From assembly GCA_964396165.1 (NCBI GenBank), contig CAYNEF010000008.1, positions 1 through 64,000 of the forward strand: a stretch of 64,000 bases of DNA. The letters are read 5' to 3'. The notes under the pieces were generated by a model that saw nothing but the letters and a program-made list of their open reading frames with translations, made no database searches and was not told the DNA's origin. This document shows, one piece after another, positions 1-7,965 of the stretch (the stretch's first letter is position 1; every line of letters starts with the position of its first letter). Position numbers and translations under genes: made by a program. Source of the stretch: CALCZU01 sp964396165 (GTDB lineage Bacteria > Bdellovibrionota > FAC87 > UBA2466).

Positions 1-317
1 TTTGCTACTTTTGCCGGCACAGTAATATAGACACGCCTGTCTTCGAATGCAGTCTTTGCATCTTTACTGCATGCTTTTATAGTTGCTGAGTCACTCAGTC
101 GGATGGTGATGTATTTGATCCCGTTGGACGTGAAAGAAATGGAATCTCCCACTTTCAAGCTCCACTCTTCACCATCTATACTCCCTGACATTTGGTTTAA
201 ATCATAAAGATTCGGATCTTTTGGTCTTGCTGGAGGAGGAACATTAGGTCCTCTGTTTTGACAAGAAACGTGCAAAAAAATACAGAGAATGAAAAAAAGA
301 ATATGTTTTATGGGCAT
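1..317 (-). CDS. Partial secreted lipoprotein, C-terminus beyond left edge
   Basis: An open reading frame starts with ATG at 317 on the minus strand and runs without a stop to the left edge, giving 105 complete codons. The N-terminus is Lys-His followed by a hydrophobic stretch and a lipobox HVSC with Cys at about residue 19, so this should be an exported lipoprotein. A Pro-rich stretch (VPPPARP) follows the Cys, as is common for linkers after a lipid anchor. The remainder (SGSIDGEEWSLKVGDSIS) looks like a small beta-rich domain that I do not recognise. It is divergent from the serine protease gene at 500; the 182 bp between them presumably hold both promoters, though I see no convincing consensus. 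Function unknown. Confidence 0.6.
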   Translation of the reverse strand, partial: MPIKHILFFILCIFLHVSCQNRGPNVPPPARPKDPNLYDLNQMSGSIDGEEWSLKVGDSISFTSNGIKYITIRLSDSATIKACSKDAKTAFEDRRVYITVPAKVA

Positions 318-499
318 GTTCTAATTTTAATCTAATAAACAAAATTTTTAAAATACGTGCGTAATTGACGCGTGTAATGGTTTATTTCAAGGCTGATTCA
401 ACGAGTGAAAGGTTCTGCCAAATTATGTGGAAAATCAAACAATTCTGTTAAATTTCAAACGCTCTTTCCCGCTAGTATGTGAAAGGTTCGGGGGAGAGA

Positions 500-1360
500 A
501 TGCGCGTTGTTCACAATTTAAATTTAGTTATTTTAGGAGCACTCCTTTTATGCTCCTGTGGAAAAATACAAAAATCAAATAGCTTTGTAGGAGCGAGCTC
601 TCAATCAGTCGCGGTCACGAAGGACTACCCTGGTGTGGTAATGGTAATGCTGCCCGGTTCGCGAGGCATGTGTACGGGAACTATTATTAGCCCGCGTGCA
701 ATCCTCACAGCGGCTCACTGTGCTTTAAAAGAGGGTACCTTTCGTGTAATCGCCTCTTTCGGAACCTTTTCTACGACTAAGGTAGAACGGTTAGGGGCTG
801 GGGTTGTAGATGATCCCAATGACATTGCGATACTCATTTTTGATGAGAACATTGCGAGTTCCGACGAAGGGCAGATCCATTCGATTGGTGAAACAGTTGT
901 TGCCGGCGATACGGTGCAGATTGTTGGTTATGGTTGCAATGATTTAAAAAGTAGAACCGGCGGTGGGAAAAAACGCACGGGAACAAATCTTGTTGAGTCT
1001 GTAAGCGATTATATTGAACTAAGCACTCCTGACAGCACACCAGTAGTAAGTGAAGTGGCTCGCGGAATTCTTGGGCCTGAGAATAGAGCCGGTTCTTGTT
1101 TTGGAGATTCTGGTGGTCCGATGTTTCAACCACAGCACGGCAAACTCGCTCTTGTGGGCGCGACCCATGCTGGCGGCAGTGACGGTGAAGTTATTACGTC
1201 TCAATATATCAATTTAAACAGAGCGGATAACATCGCTTTCATTCACCGCGTGGATGATGCGTACCGACTGAAGATCTTCGACAATACACAATCTGCATTC
1301 ATCCAGATTGTTGGATTCATCCAGTGGATCCTAACTTGTGTAAAAATGTGGTTACTGTAG
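500..1360 (+). CDS. Trypsin-like serine protease (S1 family), probable lipoprotein
   Basis: A chymotrypsin-fold endopeptidase, 286 residues. The catalytic triad is visible: His73 in TAAHC, Asp108 in NDIAI and Ser204 in GDSGGP. The N-terminus (MRVVHNLNLVILGALLLCSC) is a hydrophobic signal ending in a lipobox-like LCSC, Cys20, so the protein is probably a lipoprotein acting outside the inner membrane. I chose ATG at 500 because GGGGAGAG lies just before it; an in-frame GTG at 479 adds seven residues but has no ribosome site and would put charge ahead of the signal. The C-terminal about 20 residues are strongly hydrophobic, unusual for a soluble S1 protease. The 3-prime end overlaps the convergent helicase gene by 9 bp. 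Substrate unknown. Confidence 0.88.
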   Translation: MRVVHNLNLVILGALLLCSCGKIQKSNSFVGASSQSVAVTKDYPGVVMVMLPGSRGMCTGTIISPRAILTAAHCALKEGTFRVIASFGTFSTTKVERLGAGVVDDPNDIAILIFDENIASSDEGQIHSIGETVVAGDTVQIVGYGCNDLKSRTGGGKKRTGTNLVESVSDYIELSTPDSTPVVSEVARGILGPENRAGSCFGDSGGPMFQPQHGKLALVGATHAGGSDGEVITSQYINLNRADNIAFIHRVDDAYRLKIFDNTQSAFIQIVGFIQWILTCVKMWLL

Positions 1361-3071
1361 TGGTGCGCTTTGAGAACGTCTGACATTTGCGCCCTTTGAA
1401 GCTCTGACCCAAGGTTTTTTAGTACTTTGGAGTGGAGAAGAAACCACTTTTTTGCTTTCAAAAGATTTTTTGCGACCTACAGGTGCGGGAATCCCCTCGC
1501 GTTGTTTGCCTGCGCGGTAGACGTTTGGATTACCGCTTCTAACCGGTCTGTCTTCTTGCGAAAAGTTTTCTTTGAAAGGGCGGTCTTCGCGTTTAAACGG
1601 TCTATCGCCTCTACTGAACGCAGGGCGATCTTCGTGTTTGAACGGTCTGTCGCCTCTACCGAACGCAGGGCGGTCTTCGCGTTTAAACGGTCTATCGCCT
1701 CTACCGAAAGTAGGGCGATCTTCACGCTTAAACGGTCTATCGCTTTTACTGAAAGCAGGGCGATCTTCACGCTTAAACGGTCTATCGCTTTTACTGAAAG
1801 CAGGGCGATCTNNNNNNNNNNNNNNNNNNNNNNNNNNNNNNNNNNNNNNNNNNNNNNNNNNNNNNNNNNNNNNNNNNNNNNNNNNNNNNNNNNNNNNNNN
1901 NNNNNNNNNNNTCACGTTTAAACGGTCTATCACCTCTACCGAACGCAGGGCGATCGTCCCGTTTAAAAGTTCTGGGAGCACGCGACGGTGTAGCAGCGGT
2001 ACTTTGTGCGCCTCTATTATGCTGGCGTCTTCTTTTAGGATCATTAAATGTGATTGCAGATCCTTCTTTGCCGATTCGACCTGTACGACCGATGCGGTGA
2101 AGATAATCTTCGTGTGTTGCAGGGTAATCGTAGTTAATGACGTGTTCAACGTCTGCTACGTCAATTCCACGCGCCACAATATCCGTTGCCACAAGAAGGC
2201 GTACTTTCCCGGAGCGGAAAGATTCTAACGCTGATTTTCTTTCAGCATGCGTGCGTCCTCCGTGCATACATTCCGCAGGATGTCCTGATTGGGTAAGACG
2301 TCTCGCTACTTGTTCGACGCGTCCTTGTGTATTTGCGAAGATCAAAATCTTGCCTGTGCGTAATACAACTTGGTCGACTACCAAACGGGGTTTTTCAACG
2401 TCAGTCGTGTCTATGTTTTCTTCCTTTATCTTTGGTGCTTCAGAAGCAACACCCACAACGTTAACGCGCACTGGATCTTTTAGATATTTATTTACTAGTT
2501 TTACTATTTCTGTTGGCATCGTCGCTGAAAACAGAAACGTTTGTCTTTCAGGGGGAAGGCTTTTTACAATTTGTTCCACCTGCGGAGCAAATCCCATGTC
2601 GAGCATTCTGTCGACTTCGTCGAGTACAAGCATGCTGATGTTTTCTATAGGCATCCCGCGGCCAATATGATCCATTAAGCGTCCAGGAGTCGCGATAATA
2701 TAATCTACGCCGCCTTTTACTTCGTTTCTTTGTCTGCTGTACGATTCTCCACCGACAATGAGTGTTCCCTTGAGATCAAGCGTGTCTGCCAGTTTCTTCA
2801 TGAAGCGGTTAATCTGCGCAGCCAGTTCGCGTGTTGGAGCAAGAATCAAAACTTGTTTACCAGGTTGTGGGTATAAAAAAGAAATTGCGGGGATGGCAAA
2901 TGCGCCAGTTTTTCCCGTTCCAGTAGGAGCAATGGCTAAAACATCTTTTCCCTTCAGACCAGAGGGAATCGCTTGCACTTGTACTGGCGTAGGCGTTTCG
3001 AAGCCGAGTTCTTTCAGTGATTTTAAAAGCGGTTCAGGTAGAGCGAGCTCTTGAAACGATTTGATTTCCAT
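1352..3071 (-). CDS. DEAD-box-type ATP-dependent RNA helicase (RhlE-like) with DRP repeat tail; interrupted by assembly gap
   Basis: RNA helicase of superfamily 2. The two RecA-like domains show the Q motif (TPTPVQVQAIP), motif I APTGTGKT (about residues 49-55), Ia PTRELAAQ, motif II as DEVD (151-154) rather than DEAD, SAT in FSATMP, motif V ATDIVARGID and motif VI HRIGRTGR. The tail after about residue 350 is basic and built from 15-residue units of the form DRPAFGRGDRPFKRE, likely a disordered RNA-binding region. A run of 100 N splits the gene, and translation on the two sides falls in different frames, but both sides are the same repeat in the same repeat phase. I therefore treat it as one intact gene with a wrong gap length, not a frameshift. 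ATG at 3071; TAA at 1352 lies inside the 3-prime end of the protease gene. Confidence 0.88.
1577..1970 (-). repeat. 45-bp tandem repeat encoding the helicase tail
   Basis: Direct repeats of 45 bp sit inside the helicase gene. The marker CAGGGCGATC or a near variant begins at 1621, 1666, 1711, 1756 and 1801, and again at 1946 beyond the gap. Each unit encodes 15 residues rich in Asp, Arg, Pro and Phe. The units nearest the gap are nearly identical, which explains the assembly failure. Copy number is unknown because of the gap. Confidence 0.9.
1812..1911. other. Assembly gap of exactly 100 N
   Basis: One hundred N interrupt the repeat array. The left side ends in GCGATCT and the right side begins TCACGTTTAAACGG, which join directly into the normal repeat sequence. 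If the array is regular, the true missing length is a multiple of 45 bp, possibly zero, rather than 100. Confidence 0.97.
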
Positions 3072-3192
3072 AATGTTTTGTCTGTCCTTGTTAGGTTCGG
3101 TGGCCGAGGTAAATAGCAGTTTTTTAATTTCAGATCACTATAATAGCGAAGGGGAAAAGTACGTTAACTAAAAGGACAGTAAAATCAATGAT

Positions 3193-4056
3193 TTAGCGTT
3201 GGTTTCTCGAGAGGATATAATCCAAGATTGCGTCGTAACTTTCAAGCTTTGAGCCTCTATCCTTGCGCATCTCATTCGCACAGGGTGCGTTAGGATCTTC
3301 AGAGGGATCGATAACAACGTCTTTATTGGGTCGGTAGTAGTTTACATATTTGGGAGAATAGATGTCTTTTACATCGTCCAAAGTCATAAAAAGATATTTG
3401 CTTTGAGCGTACCCGTTTTTTGTAAAGACGATTGTACGTTTAGGATCTGCTTTATCAGGACCAAGGTAAGTCAATCCGTGTACTGGAGAATGAGAAGAAC
3501 TATCAAACGCGATCATGTCTCCCCATTTCTCGAGCTTTTCGATCGGTGTGAAATGTGTTTTTAAATGACAAGAATATTCGTTCGGTCCCATGTATCTGTG
3601 CTTAGTCCAACCTAAAAAGAGAGAGGCCATGGAAGTATGCCAACAATTAGGTCCGTTCTTGCTGCTTTGTTTATAGGCCCATGTTTGCGCGTACGGAGAA
3701 AGCATTTTTTCTGCAGGAGCCAGTTCTGCCAATTGATCGAGCGGAGTTTTGAGTCTTATCAATGCAGGCTCGTCAGTCAGAATATTGAATTTAGTATCCA
3801 CAAAAGCTTTGTAAGATTTTGAGCGTAAAAATTGTTCGTAGGCAATTGCGATCTCTTCAGAGAACGTATCAAAATTTTCTCTCTCCTCGAGATTAAGTCT
3901 TCCTGCATTTTTGTAGCTCTTTAAAGTTTCCATCACATCCATTCGAATCTGTTTACTTTCCCTTTTAGAAAAATCCCTTGTTGTTGTAGTAACCACGATA
4001 TTTGCATAGGAAAACGCTTGTAAAAGCAGACCTGTAATAAAGAATAGCCGCGTCAT
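3193..4056 (-). CDS. Secreted NlpC/P60-like cysteine hydrolase candidate
   Basis: A 287-residue protein with a hydrophobic signal peptide (MTRLFFITGLLLQAFSYA). The N-terminal half is helical and charged without a recognised domain. The C-terminal half has a Cys in GPNCWHTSMASLFLGW and, about 50 residues later, WGDMIAFDSSSHSPVHGLTY followed by LG. This resembles the NlpC/P60 pattern of a catalytic Cys at a helix start and a His in GDxIxF...HxGxYLG. If correct it would cleave peptidoglycan stem peptides or another envelope amide bond. The family call rests on this pattern only; any papain-like fold is possible. ATG at 4056. It stands alone between helicase and maiA, transcribed away from the latter. 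Confidence 0.6.
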   Translation of the reverse strand: MTRLFFITGLLLQAFSYANIVVTTTTRDFSKRESKQIRMDVMETLKSYKNAGRLNLEERENFDTFSEEIAIAYEQFLRSKSYKAFVDTKFNILTDEPALIRLKTPLDQLAELAPAEKMLSPYAQTWAYKQSSKNGPNCWHTSMASLFLGWTKHRYMGPNEYSCHLKTHFTPIEKLEKWGDMIAFDSSSHSPVHGLTYLGPDKADPKRTIVFTKNGYAQSKYLFMTLDDVKDIYSPKYVNYYRPNKDVVIDPSEDPNAPCANEMRKDRGSKLESYDAILDYILSRNQR

Positions 4057-4204
4057 ATGAAACCTCAGTTTTTTTGGGGAATTGGTAAATCTGTACTTTC
4101 AGAATAAATGGGTACGGTGAGGCAGAGGTATTTCGTTATAAATAAAATAAACAGTTGTTAAGAAAGATCTTGGAATCAGGGATGACAGGCAGCAAAATAA
4201 TCAC

Positions 4205-4828
4205 ATGAAAAACGAACTTACCCTTTATCATTATTGGCGTTCTTCCTGTTCCTGGCGCGTGCGGTGGGCTCTGGCAATTAAGAAAGTGGAGTACAAATTG
4301 ATCGCTGTAGATCTTTTAAAAGCAGAGCATCAATCTACAGAGTACTTAAAGAAAAGCCCGCTGGGTTTTGTCCCTTGTTTAGAAGTAAATGGAACACCTC
4401 TTGTGGAGTCACTAGCGATTTTGGAATGGATTGAAGAGACTTATCCCACGCCTGCACTCTTGCCAGCGGATCCGATTTTGCGTGCACGTGCCAGACAATT
4501 ATCGATGATGATTGTGAGTGGGATTCAACCACTGCAAAATCTTTCAGTCCAAAAGTACTATTGCCCGGATGATAAAAAAAGAATGGAAGACGGCAGGTAC
4601 TGGATTAAAAGAGGATTCGACTCTATTGAAAAAGTACTAGCGAAGACTGCTGGAGACTTCTGCATTGGAAACAGCATTACTTTTGCAGATCTCTGCTTGA
4701 TTCCACAATGTTATAATGCGGATCGTTTTGAATTGCCCATATCGCAATTTCCAAAAATAAATGAGATTTATGTGCGCGCAAGAAAATTGGCGGAGTGTAA
4801 AGCGAGTGAGCCTGTGAGCCCTGTGTAA
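4205..4828 (+). CDS. maiA: Maleylacetoacetate isomerase / zeta-class glutathione S-transferase
   Basis: A 207-residue GST of the zeta class, close to the usual length. The diagnostic zeta motif SSCSWRVR is at residues 13-20, with the Ser and Cys that activate glutathione; SPLGFVPCLEVNG and ESLAILEWIEETYP complete the thioredoxin-like glutathione site, and a helical C-terminal domain follows. The family isomerises maleylacetoacetate to fumarylacetoacetate in Tyr and Phe breakdown, using glutathione as cofactor, in the cytosol. No other homogentisate-pathway gene is in the window, so it could serve another zeta GST role. Tryptophan dioxygenase lies 0.8 kb away on the opposite strand, fitting amino-acid catabolism. 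The last 61 bp overlap the convergent pseudouridine synthase gene. Confidence 0.85.
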   Translation: MKNELTLYHYWRSSCSWRVRWALAIKKVEYKLIAVDLLKAEHQSTEYLKKSPLGFVPCLEVNGTPLVESLAILEWIEETYPTPALLPADPILRARARQLSMMIVSGIQPLQNLSVQKYYCPDDKKRMEDGRYWIKRGFDSIEKVLAKTAGDFCIGNSITFADLCLIPQCYNADRFELPISQFPKINEIYVRARKLAECKASEPVSPV

Positions 4829-5658
4829 CTATAACTTCCCCAGGCGACTTCACTGCAAGAGAGTCCGATTGCTTCTTCAGAGGCAAATTTAAAGCGAGAA
4901 CCATACTCTAGATCGTTTAACAGAGGGGCACCCATGAGTGCGAGTTGAGCTCGGATCTGATGGGTCCTTCCTGTTATGAGTTGTATTTTATTCTCGAAGC
5001 AAGGTTTTTCATTAAAATTGATAGGATTTGATTCTTCAACGATTAATTCACAAACCTGCCATTTTTCTTTTGCTTCCATCGACATGCGTTTGGGAGCACG
5101 TTCAGAGGGCTCCATATAATGCACATGGTGGCCAACTGGAACTGTTGTTTCCGTGAGGGCGGTATATTTTTTTGTGACCTTGCGATCGTGTAACAATTTA
5201 TTGAACTCAGCTTGGAATTCTTTTGTTTTTGCAAGTACTACTAATCCGCTCACAGGAACATCGAGTCTTTGTGTTACATAGAGGTTGCCACCCAGAGCAT
5301 GTCGCATTTGGGTAAGTACATTTTCTTCGTGGTTATCAAGCGTTGCATGAATCGGAATTCCGGCAGGTTTATTCACTACAACAAAATCCTTCGTCTCAGC
5401 GATAACACGACTTTTCCAATCGATGGATTTCACATTAAAGCGTTTAGGCTTTAAATGAATACGGATATAAGCCCCTTTGCCCATCTTGATATTTTCAAAA
5501 ACACGTCGTTGGCCGGAGTAAATCGCCCCAAGACTTATTAAATCCTTTGCGGTTGTGTCATCCAAACTAAAATGGTTTTTAAGGCATTCGACAAGTGTCG
5601 TCTGTTCTGTAGCGACATGATGAGCGATGCGATTTGAGGCACGGTAAGAAGTTGCCAT
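4768..5658 (-). CDS. RluA-family RNA pseudouridine synthase
   Basis: Converts uridine to pseudouridine in rRNA or tRNA. The family signature RLDVPVSGLVVLAKT carries the catalytic Asp, and TGRTHQIRAQLALMGAPLL is the conserved C-terminal motif. The N-terminal about 75 residues look like an S4 RNA-binding domain, as in RluA, RluC and RluD. I place the start at ATG 5658, where it forms TAATG with the stop of the dioxygenase gene; an upstream ATG at 5700 would add 14 residues inside that gene. The product is then 296 residues. Its 3-prime end lies 61 bp inside maiA on the other strand. Which RNA position is modified cannot be read from sequence. Confidence 0.85.
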   Translation of the reverse strand: MATSYRASNRIAHHVATEQTTLVECLKNHFSLDDTTAKDLISLGAIYSGQRRVFENIKMGKGAYIRIHLKPKRFNVKSIDWKSRVIAETKDFVVVNKPAGIPIHATLDNHEENVLTQMRHALGGNLYVTQRLDVPVSGLVVLAKTKEFQAEFNKLLHDRKVTKKYTALTETTVPVGHHVHYMEPSERAPKRMSMEAKEKWQVCELIVEESNPINFNEKPCFENKIQLITGRTHQIRAQLALMGAPLLNDLEYGSRFKFASEEAIGLSCSEVAWGSYSYTGLTGSLALHSANFLART

Positions 5659-6437
5659 TAATAGCTGACTTCCCCGCCCATTTGCGTGCGCGCTTGCCAC
5701 AATTCGGGGAAGAATTTCTTTTTCAACGTCGATTGTAGGTAAGAAACTCCGAGTGATCCTCCTGTGCCGCGTTTCATTCCAATCATGCGCTCTACCATTT
5801 GCACGTGTCTAAAACGCCATAATTGAATCAGTTCATCAAAGCCGATGAGAGCTTCACAAAGGTCTCTTAAAGTGCCTTTATCTTCTTGCGTGTAAATCGC
5901 GTGAACTGCGGCTACGAGACTTTCAGAAGAAGAATCTTTTAATAGTTTATTTTTTCCCAGTAATTGGACAAAGGCCTGACGCAAATTTCTTTTGGCAAGT
6001 CGAGCCGTAAGTTTCGTTGTCCATTCTGGCTGAAGTTCTGCAAACTTATCGTATTCTGATTTATCGGCTCCCGCGACAAGTTCTAATTCTCGAAACTGCA
6101 GACTTTGAAAGCCGCTTGCAGGATTTAAGTGTGATCTGAACTCGTTGAAATCCACAGGCGTCATAGTCTCAAGAATGTCTACTTGTTGGATAAGAGTTTT
6201 AAAAATAGTGGTGACTCTGTTTATGTTTCTAAAGCTTGCAATGTAGTTCTCTTTATCCATGTTGATAACTAGCATGTCGAGTTCAAATAAAACTTGTTTG
6301 AACCACAATTCATAAACTTGATGAATGACGATAAAAAGAAGTTCGTCGTGTGCTACAGGGTTAGAAAGAGGCTTTTGTAATGCCAATAGCTCGTTCACTT
6401 TTAAGTAACTCGTGTAGGTTATCACATTTTTATTCAT
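5658..6437 (-). CDS. kynA: Tryptophan 2,3-dioxygenase
   Basis: Heme enzyme that opens the indole ring of tryptophan to N-formylkynurenine, the first step of the kynurenine pathway. Family signatures are clear: TYTSYLKVNELLALQKPLS at the N-terminus, HDELLFIVIHQVYELWFKQ with substrate-pocket residues, and near the C-terminus RHVQMVERMIGMKRGTGGS, which contains the proximal heme His and the GTGGS loop. The length is 259 residues, slightly short for the family. The start overlaps the end of the sigma54 regulator gene by 8 bp, and the stop shares a base with the next start (TAATG), so the three genes appear translationally coupled. No kynB or kynU is present in the window, so the product fate is unclear. 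Confidence 0.93.
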   Translation of the reverse strand: MNKNVITYTSYLKVNELLALQKPLSNPVAHDELLFIVIHQVYELWFKQVLFELDMLVINMDKENYIASFRNINRVTTIFKTLIQQVDILETMTPVDFNEFRSHLNPASGFQSLQFRELELVAGADKSEYDKFAELQPEWTTKLTARLAKRNLRQAFVQLLGKNKLLKDSSSESLVAAVHAIYTQEDKGTLRDLCEALIGFDELIQLWRFRHVQMVERMIGMKRGTGGSLGVSYLQSTLKKKFFPELWQARTQMGGEVSY

Positions 6438-7851
6438 AATTTTCTTCTTCCGCGCCGTACTCTTTTGGGATGATATTGTACTTCTTAATTTTTCTTAGCA
6501 AAGTGTTTTTAGGAATATTGGACTGTTCGGAAGCAAGATTGATTTTACCTTTACTGTTTTTTAGCGCTTGCACGATAAAATCGCGTTCGAACGCTTCTTT
6601 TCCGGAATCCCAATCCATTCCGGTAAAGTTGAGGCCGCTTTGGCTGGACTGCCTTTCGTACTTGGGTTCGTGCACTTTACGACTTGCTTTGCGAATATAC
6701 TCAGGCAGCGCAAAAATTGTGATCATCTCGGTGTTTTCAATCACAAACGCGTGTTCCATTGCGTTTTCTAATTCGCGGATGTTGCCGGGCCAGTGATAAG
6801 CTTCAAAAATTTGCAGTGCTTCAGGCGTTATACCTTTTATTCTGTTGTTGTGTTCTTTGTTGAACTTTTCAATGAAATGTAAGACGAGAGAAGGGATGTC
6901 AGCTTCGCGTTCTCTTAAAGAAGGCAAAAAGATCGGCATGACATTTAAACGGTAATAGAGATCTTCTCTGAATTTACCTTCTTTAATCAGTTTTTCTAGA
7001 TCTCTGTTTGTAGCGGCAATGATTCTGACATCCGCTTTGACTTCCCGGTTGCTTCCTACCGGTGTGAAAGTATGTTCTTGCAGGACGCGCAAAAGTTTTA
7101 CCTGTGTGGCGAGGCTTGTGTCTCCGATCTCATCAAGAAAGAGTGTGCCGCGCGCAGCGTACTGAAATTTTCCGATATGTCTTTGATCTGCACCAGTGAA
7201 AGCACCTTTTTCGTGACCAAATAGTTCGCTTTCAATTAAGTTTTCTGGAATGGCGGCGCAGTTTACCGCGACAAAAGGGCCTTCTTTACGTGGAGAGTTG
7301 TAGTGTATCGCACGGGCAACGAGCTCTTTGCCCGTTCCATTCTCGCCTCGAATCAAAACAGATGTAGTCACTCGTGTGAGTCTCTCTACCATCTGAAACA
7401 CGTTTTTCATGCTGCGAGATGTGCCGACAAATTCTCTTCCTTCACCGGACGACATGACGGGTGCTGAGTACTGCAGTTTTTCCACCATTTCGTATGCGCG
7501 TTGTGCTTTTTCCACCATGTCCATGAGCTTTTGCTCATCAATGGGTTTTTCGACGTAATCAAAGGCACCTTCGCGGATTGCTTCTACGGCGTCTCTTACA
7601 TTTCCATGGGCAGTGATGAGTGCAATGACCGTGGAGTATTCTTCTTGGCGGATGTGTTTTAAAAGTTCCATGCCTGTCATATTGGGCATCTGCACATCGC
7701 ACAGTACGAGTGCAAATTCTTTTGATTTTAAAATGTTTGCTGCTTCTCGTCCGTCTGAAGCTTCATCGACTTGGTAGCCGCGATCTTTTAAAATGCAGAG
7801 AATTTGATCTCGCAATTCTTTCTGATCATCGACTACTAGAATGGAAAACAT
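6430..7851 (-). CDS. NtrC-family sigma54-dependent response regulator
   Basis: Transcription activator of 473 residues with the full three-domain layout. The receiver (1 to about 120) has acidic Asp8/Asp9, phospho-acceptor Asp52 in LVLCDVQMPNMTG and Lys in YVEKP. The AAA+ domain (about 145-385) has Walker A GENGTGKE, the sigma54 contact loop GAFTGA, Walker B TLFLDEIG and the R-finger region. A Fis-type helix-turn-helix closes the protein (IVQALKNSKGKINLASEQS onward). It should hydrolyse ATP to open sigma54 promoters when phosphorylated, most likely by the CHASE2 kinase encoded 114 bp upstream on the same strand. Its 3-prime end overlaps kynA. A possible sigma54 promoter is at 23935. Confidence 0.94.
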   Translation of the reverse strand: MFSILVVDDQKELRDQILCILKDRGYQVDEASDGREAANILKSKEFALVLCDVQMPNMTGMELLKHIRQEEYSTVIALITAHGNVRDAVEAIREGAFDYVEKPIDEQKLMDMVEKAQRAYEMVEKLQYSAPVMSSGEGREFVGTSRSMKNVFQMVERLTRVTTSVLIRGENGTGKELVARAIHYNSPRKEGPFVAVNCAAIPENLIESELFGHEKGAFTGADQRHIGKFQYAARGTLFLDEIGDTSLATQVKLLRVLQEHTFTPVGSNREVKADVRIIAATNRDLEKLIKEGKFREDLYYRLNVMPIFLPSLREREADIPSLVLHFIEKFNKEHNNRIKGITPEALQIFEAYHWPGNIRELENAMEHAFVIENTEMITIFALPEYIRKASRKVHEPKYERQSSQSGLNFTGMDWDSGKEAFERDFIVQALKNSKGKINLASEQSNIPKNTLLRKIKKYNIIPKEYGAEEENYE

Positions 7852-7965
7852 GGGCTTTGGTACCTTCTTAAAGGGTATTGGATCGCAAGGCTTGTATCAA
7901 AATATACTGAATAACTCAATAGGAGTGTATGGTTAAGGTAAGCTAAGTGCCTGTATAATAAGGTT

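Noticed and set aside
364..400. TTGACG near 364 as a promoter for the serine protease
   Set aside because: No acceptable -10 element at 16-18 bases downstream.
1352..2149. A separate repeat-rich protein or a frameshifted helicase pseudogene
   Set aside because: The frame change is exactly explained by the arbitrary 100-N gap; repeat phase is continuous on both sides.
1427..2228. Plus-strand open frames across the helicase repeat array
   Set aside because: They are by-products of the 45-bp repeat and run through the N gap; no ribosome site and low-complexity products.
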